Positions 32,468 through 45,500 of a stretch of DNA of 64,000 nt are shown here, piece by piece. The DNA is from Hysterangium stoloniferum. Its lineage: Eukaryota; Basidiomycota; Agaricomycetes; Hysterangiales; Hysterangiaceae. Every line of letters starts with the position of its first letter. The stretch's first letter is position 1. Under the pieces are notes generated by a model that worked only from the letters and a program-made list of their open reading frames with translations, was not told the origin of the DNA and searched no databases. The position numbers and the translations under genes are program-made. The DNA is taken from assembly GCA_015178975.1 (NCBI GenBank), contig WHVD01000141.1, positions 1 through 64,000 of the forward strand. Reading direction: 5' to 3'.

Positions 32468-32890
32468 GTGCGCAGGTGTCGCGACTGCCGCGAACATCTC
32501 AAAATGCCCTCAAAAACACATTTGACTAGCATAAATAGATATAACTTTCCATCTATTCTTCATAATATATCAATATGTGTACTGGGGGCCTGTTAATTTA
32601 CTTTAAGAGTTAGTTTTAATGTTTAAAATGGTGTATTAGGCCCTTTTCTAATAGCATATATCATTTAACATTTTGAGTATTGCCTTTCAAAATATGACTC
32701 TGTTTTAGTTTGAAACCAAAATGTGTGTTCGCGGCAATTGCTCACTTTTCGCGGCACCTTCGCAGCAGTGCGCGGCACCCTGCGCGGCACTTTCCTATAG
32801 CCCAGACCAACGGTCACCGAAGCTGACAGGTCGTGTACCGGGTTTCCTGCTGGATAGGATTTTGTCGGTGTCCATGCAAGACGATGGTAG
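32468..32890. other. Unassigned spacer with CGCGGCAC words
   Basis: Joins fragment D to block B. AT-rich in the left half. The right half carries several CGCGGCA-type words (about 32730-32790). No terminal signature of a known element was found. Confidence 0.45.
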
Positions 32891-35429
32891 AGCCTTTGGA
32901 ATTGGAAAGCGGCTGAAAATGTTCATATTGAGCTTTCCACACGCTTTGGCGACGACGATCCGGTGATCAAGCTATCGCCTTCCCTCTCAGCACCTTGCAT
33001 GTAGAGCTATGACAACCACCTATTAAAGATACATTCACCGTAATCCACAGTCAGTCAAATATGCATATATTGCCAGGGGGAGTTAGTTGCTTTCTTCATT
33101 CATGGGATCCCAAAAAAGTATTCATAATTATATCCCCCCTTTCCATTTGTGGATATTGGGGCCTTGCCCTATGTAAGACGATGCGTGTATATATTTCTTC
33201 CACCTGTGATAATTACACTATGGATCTGGAAAGACCCTGGTATAGAATTAAGCAACTAAAGGGACGCAAACAACCCGGACAGATATATCTCAAGCCTTGT
33301 CATCATGATCGTCCTCTTCATCCCCATCCTTGTCATCAAAATAATCCGGCGGGAAGTCCTCACCTATCATTTCATGCAGAAAAAAGTTCCCAGCGTTGTC
33401 TCCGCGTATTATTCCACTACTAATATCCAGGTCTCTCGAAACGACCTTAGCGTCGTTTCCGATGCCTTTGATCGGTATTTCAGCGACGAGAGTGTACTAT
33501 CGCGAGGCCCGAAGTGAGATTCGCGTTTCAAGGTCAAATAGAATCACATCAACGTACTTTCACCTGAAGCTGCCGATTCATAAAATTCGGTGGCAACTTA
33601 AACGTCCAAAGCCCACGCCACATATACCCCTTTTGCCAAAACGCCTCCCCACTACCACTGGCTGTTTTCAGGCTCCAATCGCTCTCCTGAAATGTCAGCC
33701 CGTCCAAAAAATTATCGGTAGGCTGTTTATCAAACGTTTTCGCATGTTCCTGCACCCCATTCTTCGCACACACGCGGACGTTCCGCCGTACGTGCAGGGA
33801 TGCCTTATCGAGTTTGGGTTCTGGTATGTCCTTGGGAGGCGAGCTCCTGGCCTTTCCCGGATTTGACTGAATGGTGAGAGATAGGAAAAACGGAATTTGT
33901 GTTAGTCTTGGGAAGCTTGGAACGTCGGGGAGCCAGAGTGTCGTGAGTGCTTGGGCGGGAGGTGTGAAGCTGAAGATTCCGTGACGAATCTTGCTGGTTG
34001 ATGTGTAGACTTGCCAGAGATTTCCCAATGTATCGAGAGATTCGTAGGAGATGGATTCAGGGATCGGCGGGAGGAGAGGAGGGGCTGAGGAGGGAGGAAG
34101 GAATATGAATGGCTGGAAAGCCCTGCGCAGAGCAGGTTGGTGTCCTTGTTTACTGCGAATTTGAAAAAGGATCTTACCGTTCTTTGAATTTGAAGGTGCC
34201 CTTTCGTTTCACACACGCTTTAACACGGTACTTGACATATCCGATTGGCGTCTACACAATTCATACTCAGCAATGCATTAAAAGAGATTTCATTTGATTC
34301 TCAAACTTACTCCATGCCATTCCGAACGCCCCCCTGCCTCGAACGAAGGCGGCAAAGGTGCATTAGGATCGTTTCCTTTGGTATCATTGCCCACTTCTGG
34401 GATGGCAATGCTGAAAGGAAGATCAGCAGGTGGGAAGCTAGTATCGCCTGGGGCTCGACTCCAAAGCGTTTGGTCTCGGTGGAACAAATTGATGGTCTCG
34501 CGACGGTAATCATGTACGCTACATGCGTTCATATTTGCCGTTAGAAGTTGCAAGAGCAGATGATGCGTGTTGTAACGTACTTTGACCCATAATATTGATA
34601 GTCTAGTGAGTGATGAAGAATAGTCAGCGATAACGTCGTTTCCCATGAATTGTATACACACAAATAGATCGAACGGTGCAAACCAAAGAAACCTGTATCT
34701 GTTCAATTGACTCATGATCTTTAGTCCCTAGGCGAACGATCCCAGTGACAGTGGAACCAGTGGTGTAAATCCGTCTCGGAGTTGGTAGTTCGACTGCAAG
34801 TTTTCGTTGAGACACGGACGATGATGGAGCTGGCACTGGCACGGATGACGGTAATGTTTCTTTCTCTGTTGAAGAGTTAGGACGTTGTTTGAGGTCGATG
34901 TTCATGGTTGGTACTACTGGAGATTCCTGATCGCTCAGACTACTTGTGGTATAAGTATCTTGAAAACTTGACTACAGATGGATCCTTTTCATTTAGATTA
35001 CGGAGTCACCTACAAGCGGTTTTCCCCATTTGACTTTAACAGTTGACTGCGGCTGCGTTTCACGTGCGATTGCTGTGAGATAAGTTCGGAAATTAATAAA
35101 GCTTTCCGTTTGACGATTGCTGTATATGCACTGCTTGGTTTCATACGCCCTTGTGCCTAGCGAGAATCGCAAACACCAAGGTTGTAAGTTGCATCTGATG
35201 GTAACGATCGATGGTGTACTGGCCTCGGGGTACGATGGCATCCGCCATACTCTGGTCTAATTTTAAAACATTGACGCGGTGAGACGAAACCAATTATAAT
35301 TACTTGGCTTTGAATTCTTGCACGGTGCCATCACGAGGGACAAGTCAAATCCCTCCCCCCCCCCTTCTAACCCCAATACCGGAGCTTTTGATTCCACTCT
35401 AAACTGTCTATTGATTTAAGTAAAATTTA
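32891..35429. repeat. Segmental duplication block B
   Basis: Direct copy of block A (23716-26568), lacking about 0.3 kb upstream of the gene's 3' end region. Confidence 0.88.
33290..34905 (-). CDS. Arrestin-domain protein, copy B
   Basis: Same exon plan as copy A: ATG at 34905 (MNIDLKQRPN), the arrestin strands IYTTGSTVTGIVRLGTK, LFHRDQTLWSR, the C-terminal domain (FLPPSSAPPLLPP, SLDTLGNLWQVY) and the acidic tail ending at 33290. Splice sites used in copy A are conserved (for example GTAAGATCC near 34170). A small in-frame loss is visible relative to A near 33855-33870. No stop was found in the exons I could place. It looks like a live paralogue and is divergent to copy C. Confidence 0.78.
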
Positions 35430-35688
35430 GTATAAAATTTATTCTTAAAGTTCATCTCTTTGTGAGCAGTACACCAAAACGGGTAAGGGCACTCCTGGGA
35501 AGATTGAGCCAACTACTTGCGGCGTCTTGGCTGTGCAGCCTAGAGAGCCGATGACCACATTTGACATAGCTAAAGCGAACAGCATAGCCCTATATATTTG
35601 ATTGAATGAAATAAATTCATGGCTATCCCCAGTCTCGACGGTCTGACCTGGAGGCTCAAGATACTTACTTGTAGCATAAACGATTAGA
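35430..35688. other. Spacer between divergent arrestin copies
   Basis: Lies between the direct block B and the inverted block C. A minus-strand 86-codon frame (35445-35705) contains a hydrophobic start-like stretch, but nothing confirms it as a gene. Confidence 0.4.
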
Positions 35689-37510
35689 AATTCCAGTAGT
35701 ACCAACCATGATCATCGATCTCAAACAACATCCTGACTCTTCAAAGGAGAAGGGAACTTTACCACCATCCGCGCCAGTGCCAGCTCCATCATCGTCCGTG
35801 GCTCAACGAAAACTTGCAGTCGAACTACCAACTCCGAGACAGATTTACACTACTGGTTCTACTGTCACTGGGATTGTTCGCCTAGGGACTAAAGATCTTG
35901 AGTCAATTGAACAGATACAGGTTTCTTTGGTTTGCACTGTCCGGACTATTCGTGAGTATAGAATTCATTGACAAAACGACGTTATGGCCGACTACTCTTC
36001 ATCACCAGACCATCGCTATTATGGGGGAACGTACGTCCCAACATGCGACCTCTGCCTTGCGACTTCTAACGGCATATATAGCTCACATGATTACCGTCGC
36101 GAGACCACCAAATTGTTCCACCGAGACCAAACGCTTTGGAGTCGAGCGCCAGGCGATACTAGCTCCCCATCTGCTGATATTTCTTTTAGCATTGTCATCC
36201 CAGAAGTAGGAAACGATCCCAGAGGAAACGATCCCAATGCACCTTTGCCGCCTTCGTTCGAGGCAGGGGGGCGTACGGGATGGGCAATGGTGTTAACACC
36301 TAAAGCAAGTTTGGGATACAAATTAGATGCCTTTTGATGCATTGCTGAATATCATGTAGACACCAATCGGATTTGTCAAATACCACATTAAAGCGTCAGT
36401 GGAACGAAAGGGCTCTTTCAGATTCAAAGAACGGTAAGATACTTCCTTAAACTCGCAGTAAACAAGGCCACCAACCTGCTCTGCGCAGGGCTTTCCAGCC
36501 ATTCATATTCCTTCCTCCCTCCTCAGCCCCTCCTCTCCTCCCGCCGATCCCTGAATCCATCTCCTACGAATCTCTCGACACATTAGAAAGTCTCTGGCAA
36601 GTTTATAAATCAACCAGCAAGATTCGTCATGGGATCTTCAGCTCGATGCCTCCCGCCCAAGCACTCACAACGCTCTGGCTCCCCGACGTTCAAAGCTTCC
36701 CAAGATTAACAAAAATCCCATTTTTCCTATGTCTCACCATTCGGTCTAATCCGGGGAACAAATCCGAACTGGCCAAGGGCTCGCCTCCCAAGGACATACC
36801 AGAACCCAAACTCGATAAAGCATATTTGCACTTGCGGCGGACCATCCGTGCGTGTGCGAGACGCGGGGTACAGTACCATACGAGAACGTTTGATAAACAG
36901 CCTACCGATAATTTTCTGCATGGGCTGACGTTTCAGGAGAGCGATTGGAGCCTGAAAAACGCCCGTGGTGGCGAGACGGCGTTTTGGGAAAAAGGGTATC
37001 TGTGGCGTGGGCTTTGGACGTTCAAGGAGGCCCCGAATTTTGTGAATCGGCAGCTTCGGGTGACTGTACGTTGATGTGCTTCTTTGGCCTTGAAACGCGA
37101 ATCTCACGTCAAGCCTCGCGATAGTACACCCTCGTCGCTGAAGTGCCGATCAAAGGCATCGGAAACGACGCTAAGCTCGTTTCGAGAAACCTGGATATCA
37201 GTAGTGGCATTATACGTGGAGATAACGCTGAGACTCTCCCTGTGCAGGAAATGATGGGTGAAGACTTCCCGCCGGATTATTTTGATGACAACGAAGGGGA
37301 TGGAGAGGATGATCATGAAGAGGAGAATGAAAAGGCTTGAGATACGAGTTACTTGCTACCCTTTTGTTGCTTAATTTTATACCTCGGTTCCTCCGGGACC
37401 ATAGTGTAATATCACCGGTTAACGACTCATAATAATAGCTGTCTTCTTGATACCCTATGAATAAAGAAAACAGGCTCGCTTGCGAAATACATGCAGATTT
37501 GTAGATCAAT
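35689..37510. repeat. Inverted duplication block C
   Basis: Reverse-oriented copy of the arrestin unit, more diverged than A and B. Recognisable from just before the gene start to about 37510. Confidence 0.8.
35708..37340 (+). CDS. Arrestin-domain protein, copy C (inverted, possibly inactive)
   Basis: The ATG at 35708 starts MIIDLKQHPD, then the same arrestin strands as A and B, LFHRDQTLWSR, the Pro-rich loop and C-terminal domain, and an acidic tail to 37340. Relative to copies A/B there are two extra bases near 35970-35980. These would shift the frame if that segment is exonic; it may instead be intron. The last exon is open and acidic like the others. More substitutions than between A and B suggest it split off first. 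Confidence 0.65.
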
Positions 37511-38379
37511 TATAGATTATGGTAAATGTCTCCTTAATTGGCGGTAGTTATATCCTTACACGCTCATATCGAAGGGCACTCCCCTCAGACCGTTGTAAAG
37601 AAATCCAACAGTTCTCGTTGTCGAATATACCTTCGACGTACTTGTACTCACGGTCGTGTTTTTTTTTTCTGGGACCAGTCCTTACCTCGCACGGAACAAG
37701 TAGACTAATAGCGAATCTGAAAATATATTACAACTCGGATCTGGGTTCCTATTTCCTCTCGAATCATTTCTCGCACTTCCATCCATGCCTTCCCTAACAA
37801 ATTTGCGCCCAGTTCGACATTAGTTATAATGAGTGATGTTGACGTTGACAAAGCATAAACTGTGCTACATACTGTTTAGCATTAGCATAGCTGGTCTGTT
37901 TTCCATCCGCATCAGTCGATACAAACGAAGAACGGTACGATTGTCCCATGTATCCATTTAATTCATGCGGACGTCAGAAAAATACTGATGTCTCCGTTTG
38001 AGACATTTCCGTGATTTACGTTGCATGAGCTAGAGATTCAGACTTTGCGGAAGGACTGGGTGTGAATATGGGGTAGGAGGCGACGCTACCGACCGATGCT
38101 GAAGATGCGGTGTGAATGGTGTACCTGATATGAATATCAGGAACCAATTCAGTCTGCTAATATTTCATTAGTCGCAAATACTCTCTATTTAATAAAATCA
38201 AATCAATCGCCACCAATATGTCAATATATATATAGATAGATGGTCAGGTAGAGCCGTACTTAAAAAGCGCTCGGTCCAAATCCAGCAACTTCCCCAGACA
38301 CCAATATGCCATTGGCTATGGTCTTGTTTTAAAGATATAGAATACAGTTTTATACCAAGCACCTATCTTCATATATAGA
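37511..38379. other. Intergenic, ATG22 upstream region
   Basis: No gene recognised. Includes a run of nine T at about 37659-37668 and a TATA-like TATATATATAG at 38225-38235. Confidence 0.5.
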
Positions 38380-40392
38380 ATGACAGAGACTCTCATCAGT
38401 GAGGACCGTGCAACTGCACGCCATCTCAGGGGCTGGTTGGCTTACGCGTTCGCCAGGTGCGTGTCAATACTCCTACATAACGAAATGTTTTCATTTACAA
38501 GTTGACTTCCTCCCCTAACAGTGAAGTGTTTGCAGTTGTGGGACTCTCTGTATTTCTTCCTATTTGCCTGGAACAGTTCGCGCGCGACAATGGCTACCTA
38601 TTACCAGACAAAACAGTCCGATGTACCTCTGCCGCTGGGCTGGTTGCTGCTGCTGACGAGTTGAGGTGTGCGGTCAAGATAGGATGGGTGTGGATCGATA
38701 CTGCTAGTTTCAGGTATGTCAGTAGCCCAAGCTATGTCAATCATCTCTGATGCATTGATCCAGTTTATACGTGTTCTCAACATCTGTGGCTCTGCAAGCT
38801 CTGACTGTTATATCGATGGGAGGAATAGCAGACCATCGTGGGTTTACAGCAGAGATGTATTGACGTGTAATGGCTGACTGCCGACTAGCACCACATCGCA
38901 AGCCTCTTCTCCTTTTCTTCGCATACCTCGGTTCCACTTGCGCTATTCTATTCTTCGTCATATCATCTTCCTCCCCCGTTTGGCCTGTAGTCGGATTACT
39001 AGCATGCGGGGCCAACGTTGGCTTCGGTGCTAGCCTCGTGGCCATGAATTCATACCTCCCCAGTCTCGCACGCGAAAGCAAGGAGGTCCGTAAAGCCTGG
39101 GATGCCTTACAGCATCACCGCCAACAAGCAGATGTTGACGGCGGTATTACAATAACCACCGCCACGCCAGAAGAAGCGTATCATGCCGCAATATCCCGGT
39201 CCACATCAAAAATATCAGCGTTTGGAATCGCCCTCGGCTACATTGCAGGCATCGTCCTTTTGTTTTGTACAGTTGTGCCTGTCGCCAAGTTGCACTCCTC
39301 AACGTTCGCATTGCGACTGGCTATTGGTATGAGCGGCGTGTGGTGGGCGGTTATCAGCATTCCGGCTGGCTTATGGCTCCCCAGCGGCTCCGCTCTAAAG
39401 ATAGTTGAAGGTGCTGATCTCCAGGTCCACGATGGCGCACCATGGAGCTTCCGAAGAGAGGTCCTGGCTGCTTGGGCAAGACTAGGGCAAATGTTACGCT
39501 GGCGAGAGATCAAACGTTTGCGGAACACGTTTTGGTACCTCTCGGCGTGGTTCCTTCTCTCAGACGGTACGCACTGGGATTCGGTAGTGCGCCGTCATTA
39601 ATACAATGGGCTATTTATTAGGTTTCTCGACTATTACCTCTACAGCTGTGCTCTTTGGGAAAACCGCCATCCATATGCCGTCTTCAGAGCTCATTCTCGT
39701 TGGCGCCCTAGCCCCAATCGGCGGTATTGTCGGCTCATTAGTCTGGCCAGTAGTCCAACGCTGGATAGGCTGGTCCGACCTCCGCATGATCAAACTATTC
39801 GTCGTGCTCGTTAGCTTTATACCATTGTACGGCTGCCTTGGGTTCCTTCCCATTTTCCGGGACGGACATCTACCGTTTGGGGGCTTGACGACTCCCGGGG
39901 AGATGTACGGCCTTGCTTTTATATTTGGTATGACACAGCCCTATGCGCGCAACACATGGTTGTTTATAATACTTTTTTCCCTGTAAGGCCTCATGTATGG
40001 AGCCTTCCAGAGCTACTCCCGGAGTCTGTTCAGTTTCCTGATCCCGCCTGGCGAGGAGTCACGGTGGTACGGTCTCTATTCGATCACAGGTATGTTTTCC
40101 TTAATTATCCAGAGCCACGAGCCTGTCGCTGATGTCTATATTCATAGATAAATCCTCCTCGTTCATCGGGCCACTAATCGTCGGACTAATCTCCGACGTG
40201 ACTGGGAGTATTCGCAATGCATTTTTCTTCTTGACCGTTTTGATGTGGATCTCACTACCACTGTTGAGCCATGTGGATGTTTTGCGAGGCAAAGAGGATG
40301 CAATATCATACATCGAAGAGAGACAAACAGGACTTAGAAGGGAGGGGGAGTATGTCGAGATACCGGTTGAAGATGGCGAGGAAAGTTTATAA
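38380..40392 (+). CDS. ATG22: Autophagy-related protein 22, vacuolar amino-acid effluxer (7 exons, 557 aa)
   Basis: Major-facilitator-type membrane protein of the vacuole that exports amino acids after breakdown of autophagic bodies. Exons: 38380-38456, 38522-38713, 38764-38837, 38889-39566, 39622-39927, 39988-40089, 40148-40392; total 1674 nt and open. The start WLAYAFASEVFAVVGLSVF and ICLEQFARDNG are hallmark ATG22 sequence. Further on are SMGGIADHPPHRKPLLLFF, YLPSLARES, several hydrophobic helices, and YGAFQSYSRSLFSFLIPPGEESRW, the conserved signature in the second half. About 11-12 membrane helices expected. The short acidic C-tail is normal. The gene looks intact. Confidence 0.94.
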
Positions 40393-40819
40393 ATCGGCAG
40401 GAGATGAAGCATACTCTGAGCTGTGATATGACGCATATCCTTAACCGTGTAGCATATAATTTTTATGGTAATCCACCCCTTTCTGATGGTTTTCGTGAGA
40501 TTCTCCTACGTCAACCGGCTTTTCAGAACACACAAGAACAAGATGGAAGTATCATTCCCTGCCATGGGACGATGAAAATAAAGGCATTGCAGCGACTACA
40601 TATAATGTCATTGTAACCCGTATTCGGTAGCTGAAAGAAAACGCAGGCGCAGTGGATTTCAATCTTGCAGAGTGAAATAAGGAAAAGCAGCCCTGCAGAG
40701 TGGACGCTTAAGCTAATGGACTGAGATTACTGCATATAACACAAGGCGAAACAGGACCTCATCTTTCCAAACTATGTATATGGTGGCGCAATAACTTTTG
40801 AGGCAACACATGTAGGTCA
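40393..40819. other. Intergenic, nothing recognised
   Basis: ATG22 3' flank. No repeat or gene signature. Confidence 0.5.
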
Positions 40820-41467
40820 ATGTGGAAGTGCACAGGTCCATTTAAGTCTCCACCGGTATTGGATATCCAGTGCTTCGAACAAGGAAAGCCTAAGTCTCGA
40901 GATATCTGTGAGTTCAAGATCTCGGTCAGCATTGCTGTCAGAGAGTCCTGTACTATCCGTTTTCATCCTGCGAGACACAGGTCAAACGGAAATTATATTC
41001 AATTTTGCTTGTTCGAGAATTCCTTTCAACAAGACATCATTTTCTTGATACCGAGACGACATTCGGGCGCACCTAGTTCAAGTCTCAACGCAATAGGCGA
41101 ACAAAGAATTACCAGGCTCCCCGTTGCTTGCACACATACTGAACACAAGATTTGGATTTATTATTTGACTTGTAGTTCGGGTGTTACCAACTTCCCGTTT
41201 CTTGGGATTCCTAGAAGGTTTGGCGGTTCACGTCATGCTTCAATCGAGCGAGCCATTGAGAATAAAACAGAAGAAAAGATGGCACGCGTTTTCCCTGATA
41301 AAATGGGGAGCATAGGTCACAGGGTGGTAGCTGGACGATTACATCTCTCCATTATGAGGTGTGCATCGGGTAACCTAAGGATGACGAAGTATTTTATAAC
41401 AAGTCAATTCTCGGGTCGTCCAGAAAATCCTAATCGTCTGAAACATAATAGGGATGGATTGAGATAA
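40820..41467 (+). CDS. Hypothetical protein (215 aa)
   Basis: A single open frame from ATG to TGA. No family recognised. It has mixed composition, eight cysteines and many Arg/His, with no signal peptide or membrane segment. The stretch EFKISVSIAVRESC resembles a translated stretch KFKVSVSIAIRVRRS at about 50005-50045 in the duplicated region, hinting at a shared ancestral sequence. It could be a real short gene or a chance frame. Confidence 0.3.
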   Translation: MWKCTGPFKSPPVLDIQCFEQGKPKSRDICEFKISVSIAVRESCTIRFHPARHRSNGNYIQFCLFENSFQQDIIFLIPRRHSGAPSSSLNAIGEQRITRLPVACTHTEHKIWIYYLTCSSGVTNFPFLGIPRRFGGSRHASIERAIENKTEEKMARVFPDKMGSIGHRVVAGRLHLSIMRCASGNLRMTKYFITSQFSGRPENPNRLKHNRDGLR

Positions 41468-42535
41468 TTAAGTGTATACAGTATGCCACACCAACAAAGA
41501 AAGGATCAGAGACGCAATGTAAAATTGCTATGCCTTCAAACTGACAGCGGCCACCGCGGCGCACCGCGGCGCACCGCCAAGCTACACAAGTTTTATGAGT
41601 CAGAAAATGAGTGGTAAAAACATCCGATGACTTGCCTGCTCAACCTGTGCATCTATTTGATCGCCTAGATAACTGGTCTTGAGAAAAGTAGCCTAGCACA
41701 AATGAAAGTCGCTTACCGTCTTCCATATCAAACTAAAAGTAAGTCAGTATTGAACATCATGTAGCAGAAATGTCAAACACACATCTAGAGGCTTATCTGT
41801 CGGCTGAATCCGCTTGCCATCATACATGAATCGGATTGTGCCTAGAGCAGACTACATTCACCACTTGTTATGAGACTATTTTAAGATTTCAGCGGACCTG
41901 GTGCTTGGTTAAACTTGGCCTGAGATATGGACAGGTAAGCTAAAAGATCCAAATGGAAAGGAGGGCTAAACACTCACATAGGCTGTATCAAAGATCTAGT
42001 CCAACTTAAAACCTATTAAAGATAAAAACACAAACTCTTAGCATACCTTCTTGAAAGACGTATTGGCTTTCACTTGAAGTTTAATCACTAGTGTTCCGAA
42101 AAAAACGCGTCAGAATTCGGATTAAAGCGTGTCAGAATATCAATAACGCTTACTGCTATCATTAAACATCACTTGCAAGTTCAATTTAGGTTTGACATCT
42201 TCAGGGTGCTCATTGGCAGTCATGGCGAATTTGACGCTAGGTATCCATAAGCATTTATCCGTAAAAATGAGCCATCAGAACAATGAATGCAACAGTTGCT
42301 TGCCTGCTGTGATAACAAAAAACGAATAATACACGAAATGGCACGGTTGTGAATGTAAACTCAAGACTCTTGTTTGTCTTTGCTTACAACGCGTAACGCG
42401 TTGTGGTAAAGTCCATAGGGATCAACAAGGGGTGGCTCCGCTTCTTGCCTTCTGATAATCAAAACTCAACCAAACACATGTGGCAGGGTCGCCATCAGAG
42501 TTAGCTATCATTTTGTACCTGATTATCTGCACTTT
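41468..42535. other. Intergenic, TRK upstream region
   Basis: No gene. Contains a short GC repeat (CACCGCGGCG units at about 41551-41578), a pair of GCG(T)GTCAGAAT words at 42106-42140, and a palindrome at 42386-42404. Confidence 0.5.
42386..42404. promoter_or_regulatory. Palindrome with two ACGCGT boxes upstream of TRK
   Basis: ACAACGCGT-A-ACGCGTTGT: perfect 9-bp arms with a one-base spacer, 132 bp before the TRK ATG. ACGCGT is the MCB/MluI box bound by cell-cycle factors in yeasts; use here is inference. Confidence 0.45.
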
Positions 42536-45500
42536 ATGGCTCTTTCTTGGACTAGAACATGGAAATTCGTGAGGGCAGAATCGACTTTCTTTCGTATCCA
42601 TTTGTTATGTTTTACAATAATACCACTCATTTGCTCTGGAATATTCTTCGCGTGTAACGGTCGCTTCCACGTATCGTATCTGGACTCGGCTTTTTTGTGC
42701 TATTCTGCTATGACTGTCACAGGTAAATAACGTTTTGTAATTGATCATCATTACTGAATATCCGTGTCATCAGGCCTTTCTACCGTCAATTTATCTACTA
42801 TTACCGTCTGGCAGCAAGTCATCTTATACCTACTTATGGGTATTGTAGGTAACTGTCATTACCGGATTGATGAGGTACCAACCACTCTACCTAGGGTGAC
42901 TTCACCGTTGGATCATGGATCATGGTTCTTGTCAGAAAGTTCGTTCAGACTGGTGTACGGTCGTAATCATCATAGATTAAGTTTTGCGGCAGGAGTTATT
43001 TTCGCAGAAAATGCGAATACGTGCGGGATATCCGAAGTAGAAACTTAACTACACGGTTAAGGGGGTCTCGCACCGCATTTATGAATGCAATCTCATCTCC
43101 AATCTCGGTTTTTCCGTCAAATGAACCTGTGCCAGCCAGACCCTCTGGAGCACATCGAGAAATGAACGTACCTGAATCGCCTGCGCAAGCTATTAACACA
43201 AATCCCTATTCATCCAGTTTACCAGCAGATACTTTGTCTGACAGTCGTCCTGTATTATCAGAGTCTCCAAGGGTTGACTCCCGCTCTTTGGACCTAACAC
43301 CTGCCACCCCGCTGTGTGGCGTTGAACTTGTTCCCACAAGGACACAGAGAAGGCATCTTACAACACTGATGGGTATCCAAGTTTCAGTATAGCTATTCAA
43401 TTTGTATCTGACTCCATTATCAGAATCCGACGCCTACTCCCGCCCAGGCAAAGCTATTGACACTCTTCCGACCACCGCGACTGTCGGTGCAGATCGGCGT
43501 TTGAGTGCCAAATATGAAGGATTCGGGGGATTCCCCGGGCCTGTCACAATTGCTCAACGATTATTCCCGGAAGTGTCCAGGAAGCTCGAGCGAAGGCTTA
43601 CCATTCACCATCCGACCGCTTTGGTTTCTGCACACTCATTTCAGAGACATGATTCATCCGAAAGTGCTCAAAGCGTGCCATGGCTTAGGATTAATCGTCT
43701 AAAGATTCGTCGAAACTCGTTCTTCCAAACAGACTTACTGTCGGATGAAGAACTCGAGAAAATTGGCGGTGTCGAGTATCGTGCTCTCAGACTGCTAAGC
43801 TACCTTGTTGCATTTGTAAGCGTCTGTGTGATTCACAACACAGCTGTCTAACATCATGCAGTATTTTGTAGGTACTCAGCTGATCTCATTCATTCTCATC
43901 GCACCATGGCTTGCATCAACAACCGAATATGACAATGTCTTCGCCGCACAGCCGCGGCCTGTTCAAAAGGTTTGGTCAGTGACGATTGTCCTATGACGTC
44001 TAGCATATCTCATTATCTACCAGGTTTTCTATCTTCCAAGTGATGAGTTCCTACACAGGTGGCGGAATGTCGCTGGTTGACCTGTCAGTTTCTTTATAGA
44101 TGATGGTGCATGAAACTAACACATGCGATTAGCGGCATGATCCCCTTTCAACGTGCTTATTTGATGATTTGTGCGCACAACTCGTTCATATGTCTTGCAT
44201 TAAAATGAATCCTATGTCAGTTTCCATGGCCTTCGTCATCTTAGCAGGAAATCACGCATTAGTACGTGCTTCACTGTATCGTCACCCTCACGTACGGGCT
44301 TCTCACTCACATTTAGCCTATCTTGTAAGTTGTACCTTTGTATGAAATTATATTAATATTTCCTGCAACTCCAGTTTGCGCTTGGTCATGTAGGGTCCAG
44401 TCCTCCTTCTGAAAGCTTGTTGTCTAATCGATAGTACAGATGGATCGGATACAAGTTGGTCGAACCGAAGTCAGAAATGCGTAACACCTTGTCTTTCTTG
44501 TTAAAGCACCCGCGACGGTAAGATATCTTTTCTGCTTTCAGCCATACCGCATTAAGCCGCCCCATGAGCAATTTAGGTGTTTCATTTACCTGTATAGTTA
44601 ACTCTTATCTATAGTATGCTGCTTCAATCAGCTGCATGCCTACAGATTTCCTATGCATCAGACGTGGTTCCTTGTGGCTTGTCTGGTCCTCTTCAGGTTC
44701 GGTGGTGTCTCTTCTCCATCCTGCCTTATATCACACTCTAATCTTCCTTTGGAATAGTCTCATAGAATGGGTGTCTTTCTTGGTATTAGGTACTTTTATC
44801 TCTCCCCCGTATCTGATCACAACATTTCAGCCGATTGTTACCGATAGATATCGGGCTTACCGTTACGCAAACGTTACCGGTTGGTACTCGGATCATCGTG
44901 GGTTTCTTTCAAGGTTTGGCAGTTCGTGCCTCTGGCTTCTCTGCTGTCTCTATCTCGAGCTTGTCGCCTGCCGTTCAGTGCGCAGAACCCCTCTCTTCTT
45001 AATCATTTGACTAATAATTCACAGATTCTTGTATATGGTGATGATGTACATCGCAGTAAGCGCATAATTCAGTTTCTTCAACCGGGGAGGTCATAATTTA
45101 TCTGCTTTATAGGTATATCCGGTTAGTTTGTCCAATACGTTGCCATCAGATCGTCATAGCCCACAAATCATTAGGTTGCCATGACCATTCGTTCTACAAA
45201 CGTGTACGTCAACATCCACCGAAACATTATGTGTTCTGACTATTCTTTAAAAGTTACGAGGAGAGATCACTTGGCGTATTCGATCTAGCCCCAGTTGAGC
45301 AAGACGAAGAGCCGGAATTGTCAGGAACAAGGAGCGAGAAACTAGGCAAATATCTCAACTGGCATCTTCATCGACAACTATCGATAGGCACGTATGGTAA
45401 CTTGAGTTTGAGACTGAGCTTATCGGGAAATTCAGATATATGGTGGCTTGTGTGGGCTGTGTTCCTAATTTGCATCCTCGAACGACGTAACCTACTGGAC

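Noticed and set aside
32468..32890. Possible Helitron end because of GC-rich words and lack of target duplication nearby
   Set aside because: No CTRR end with a hairpin and no TC start could be found.
35445..35705. 86-codon minus-strand ORF with a hydrophobic segment, possible small secreted protein
   Set aside because: Lies in the spacer between duplicated blocks. No cleavage site, cysteine pattern or intron support.
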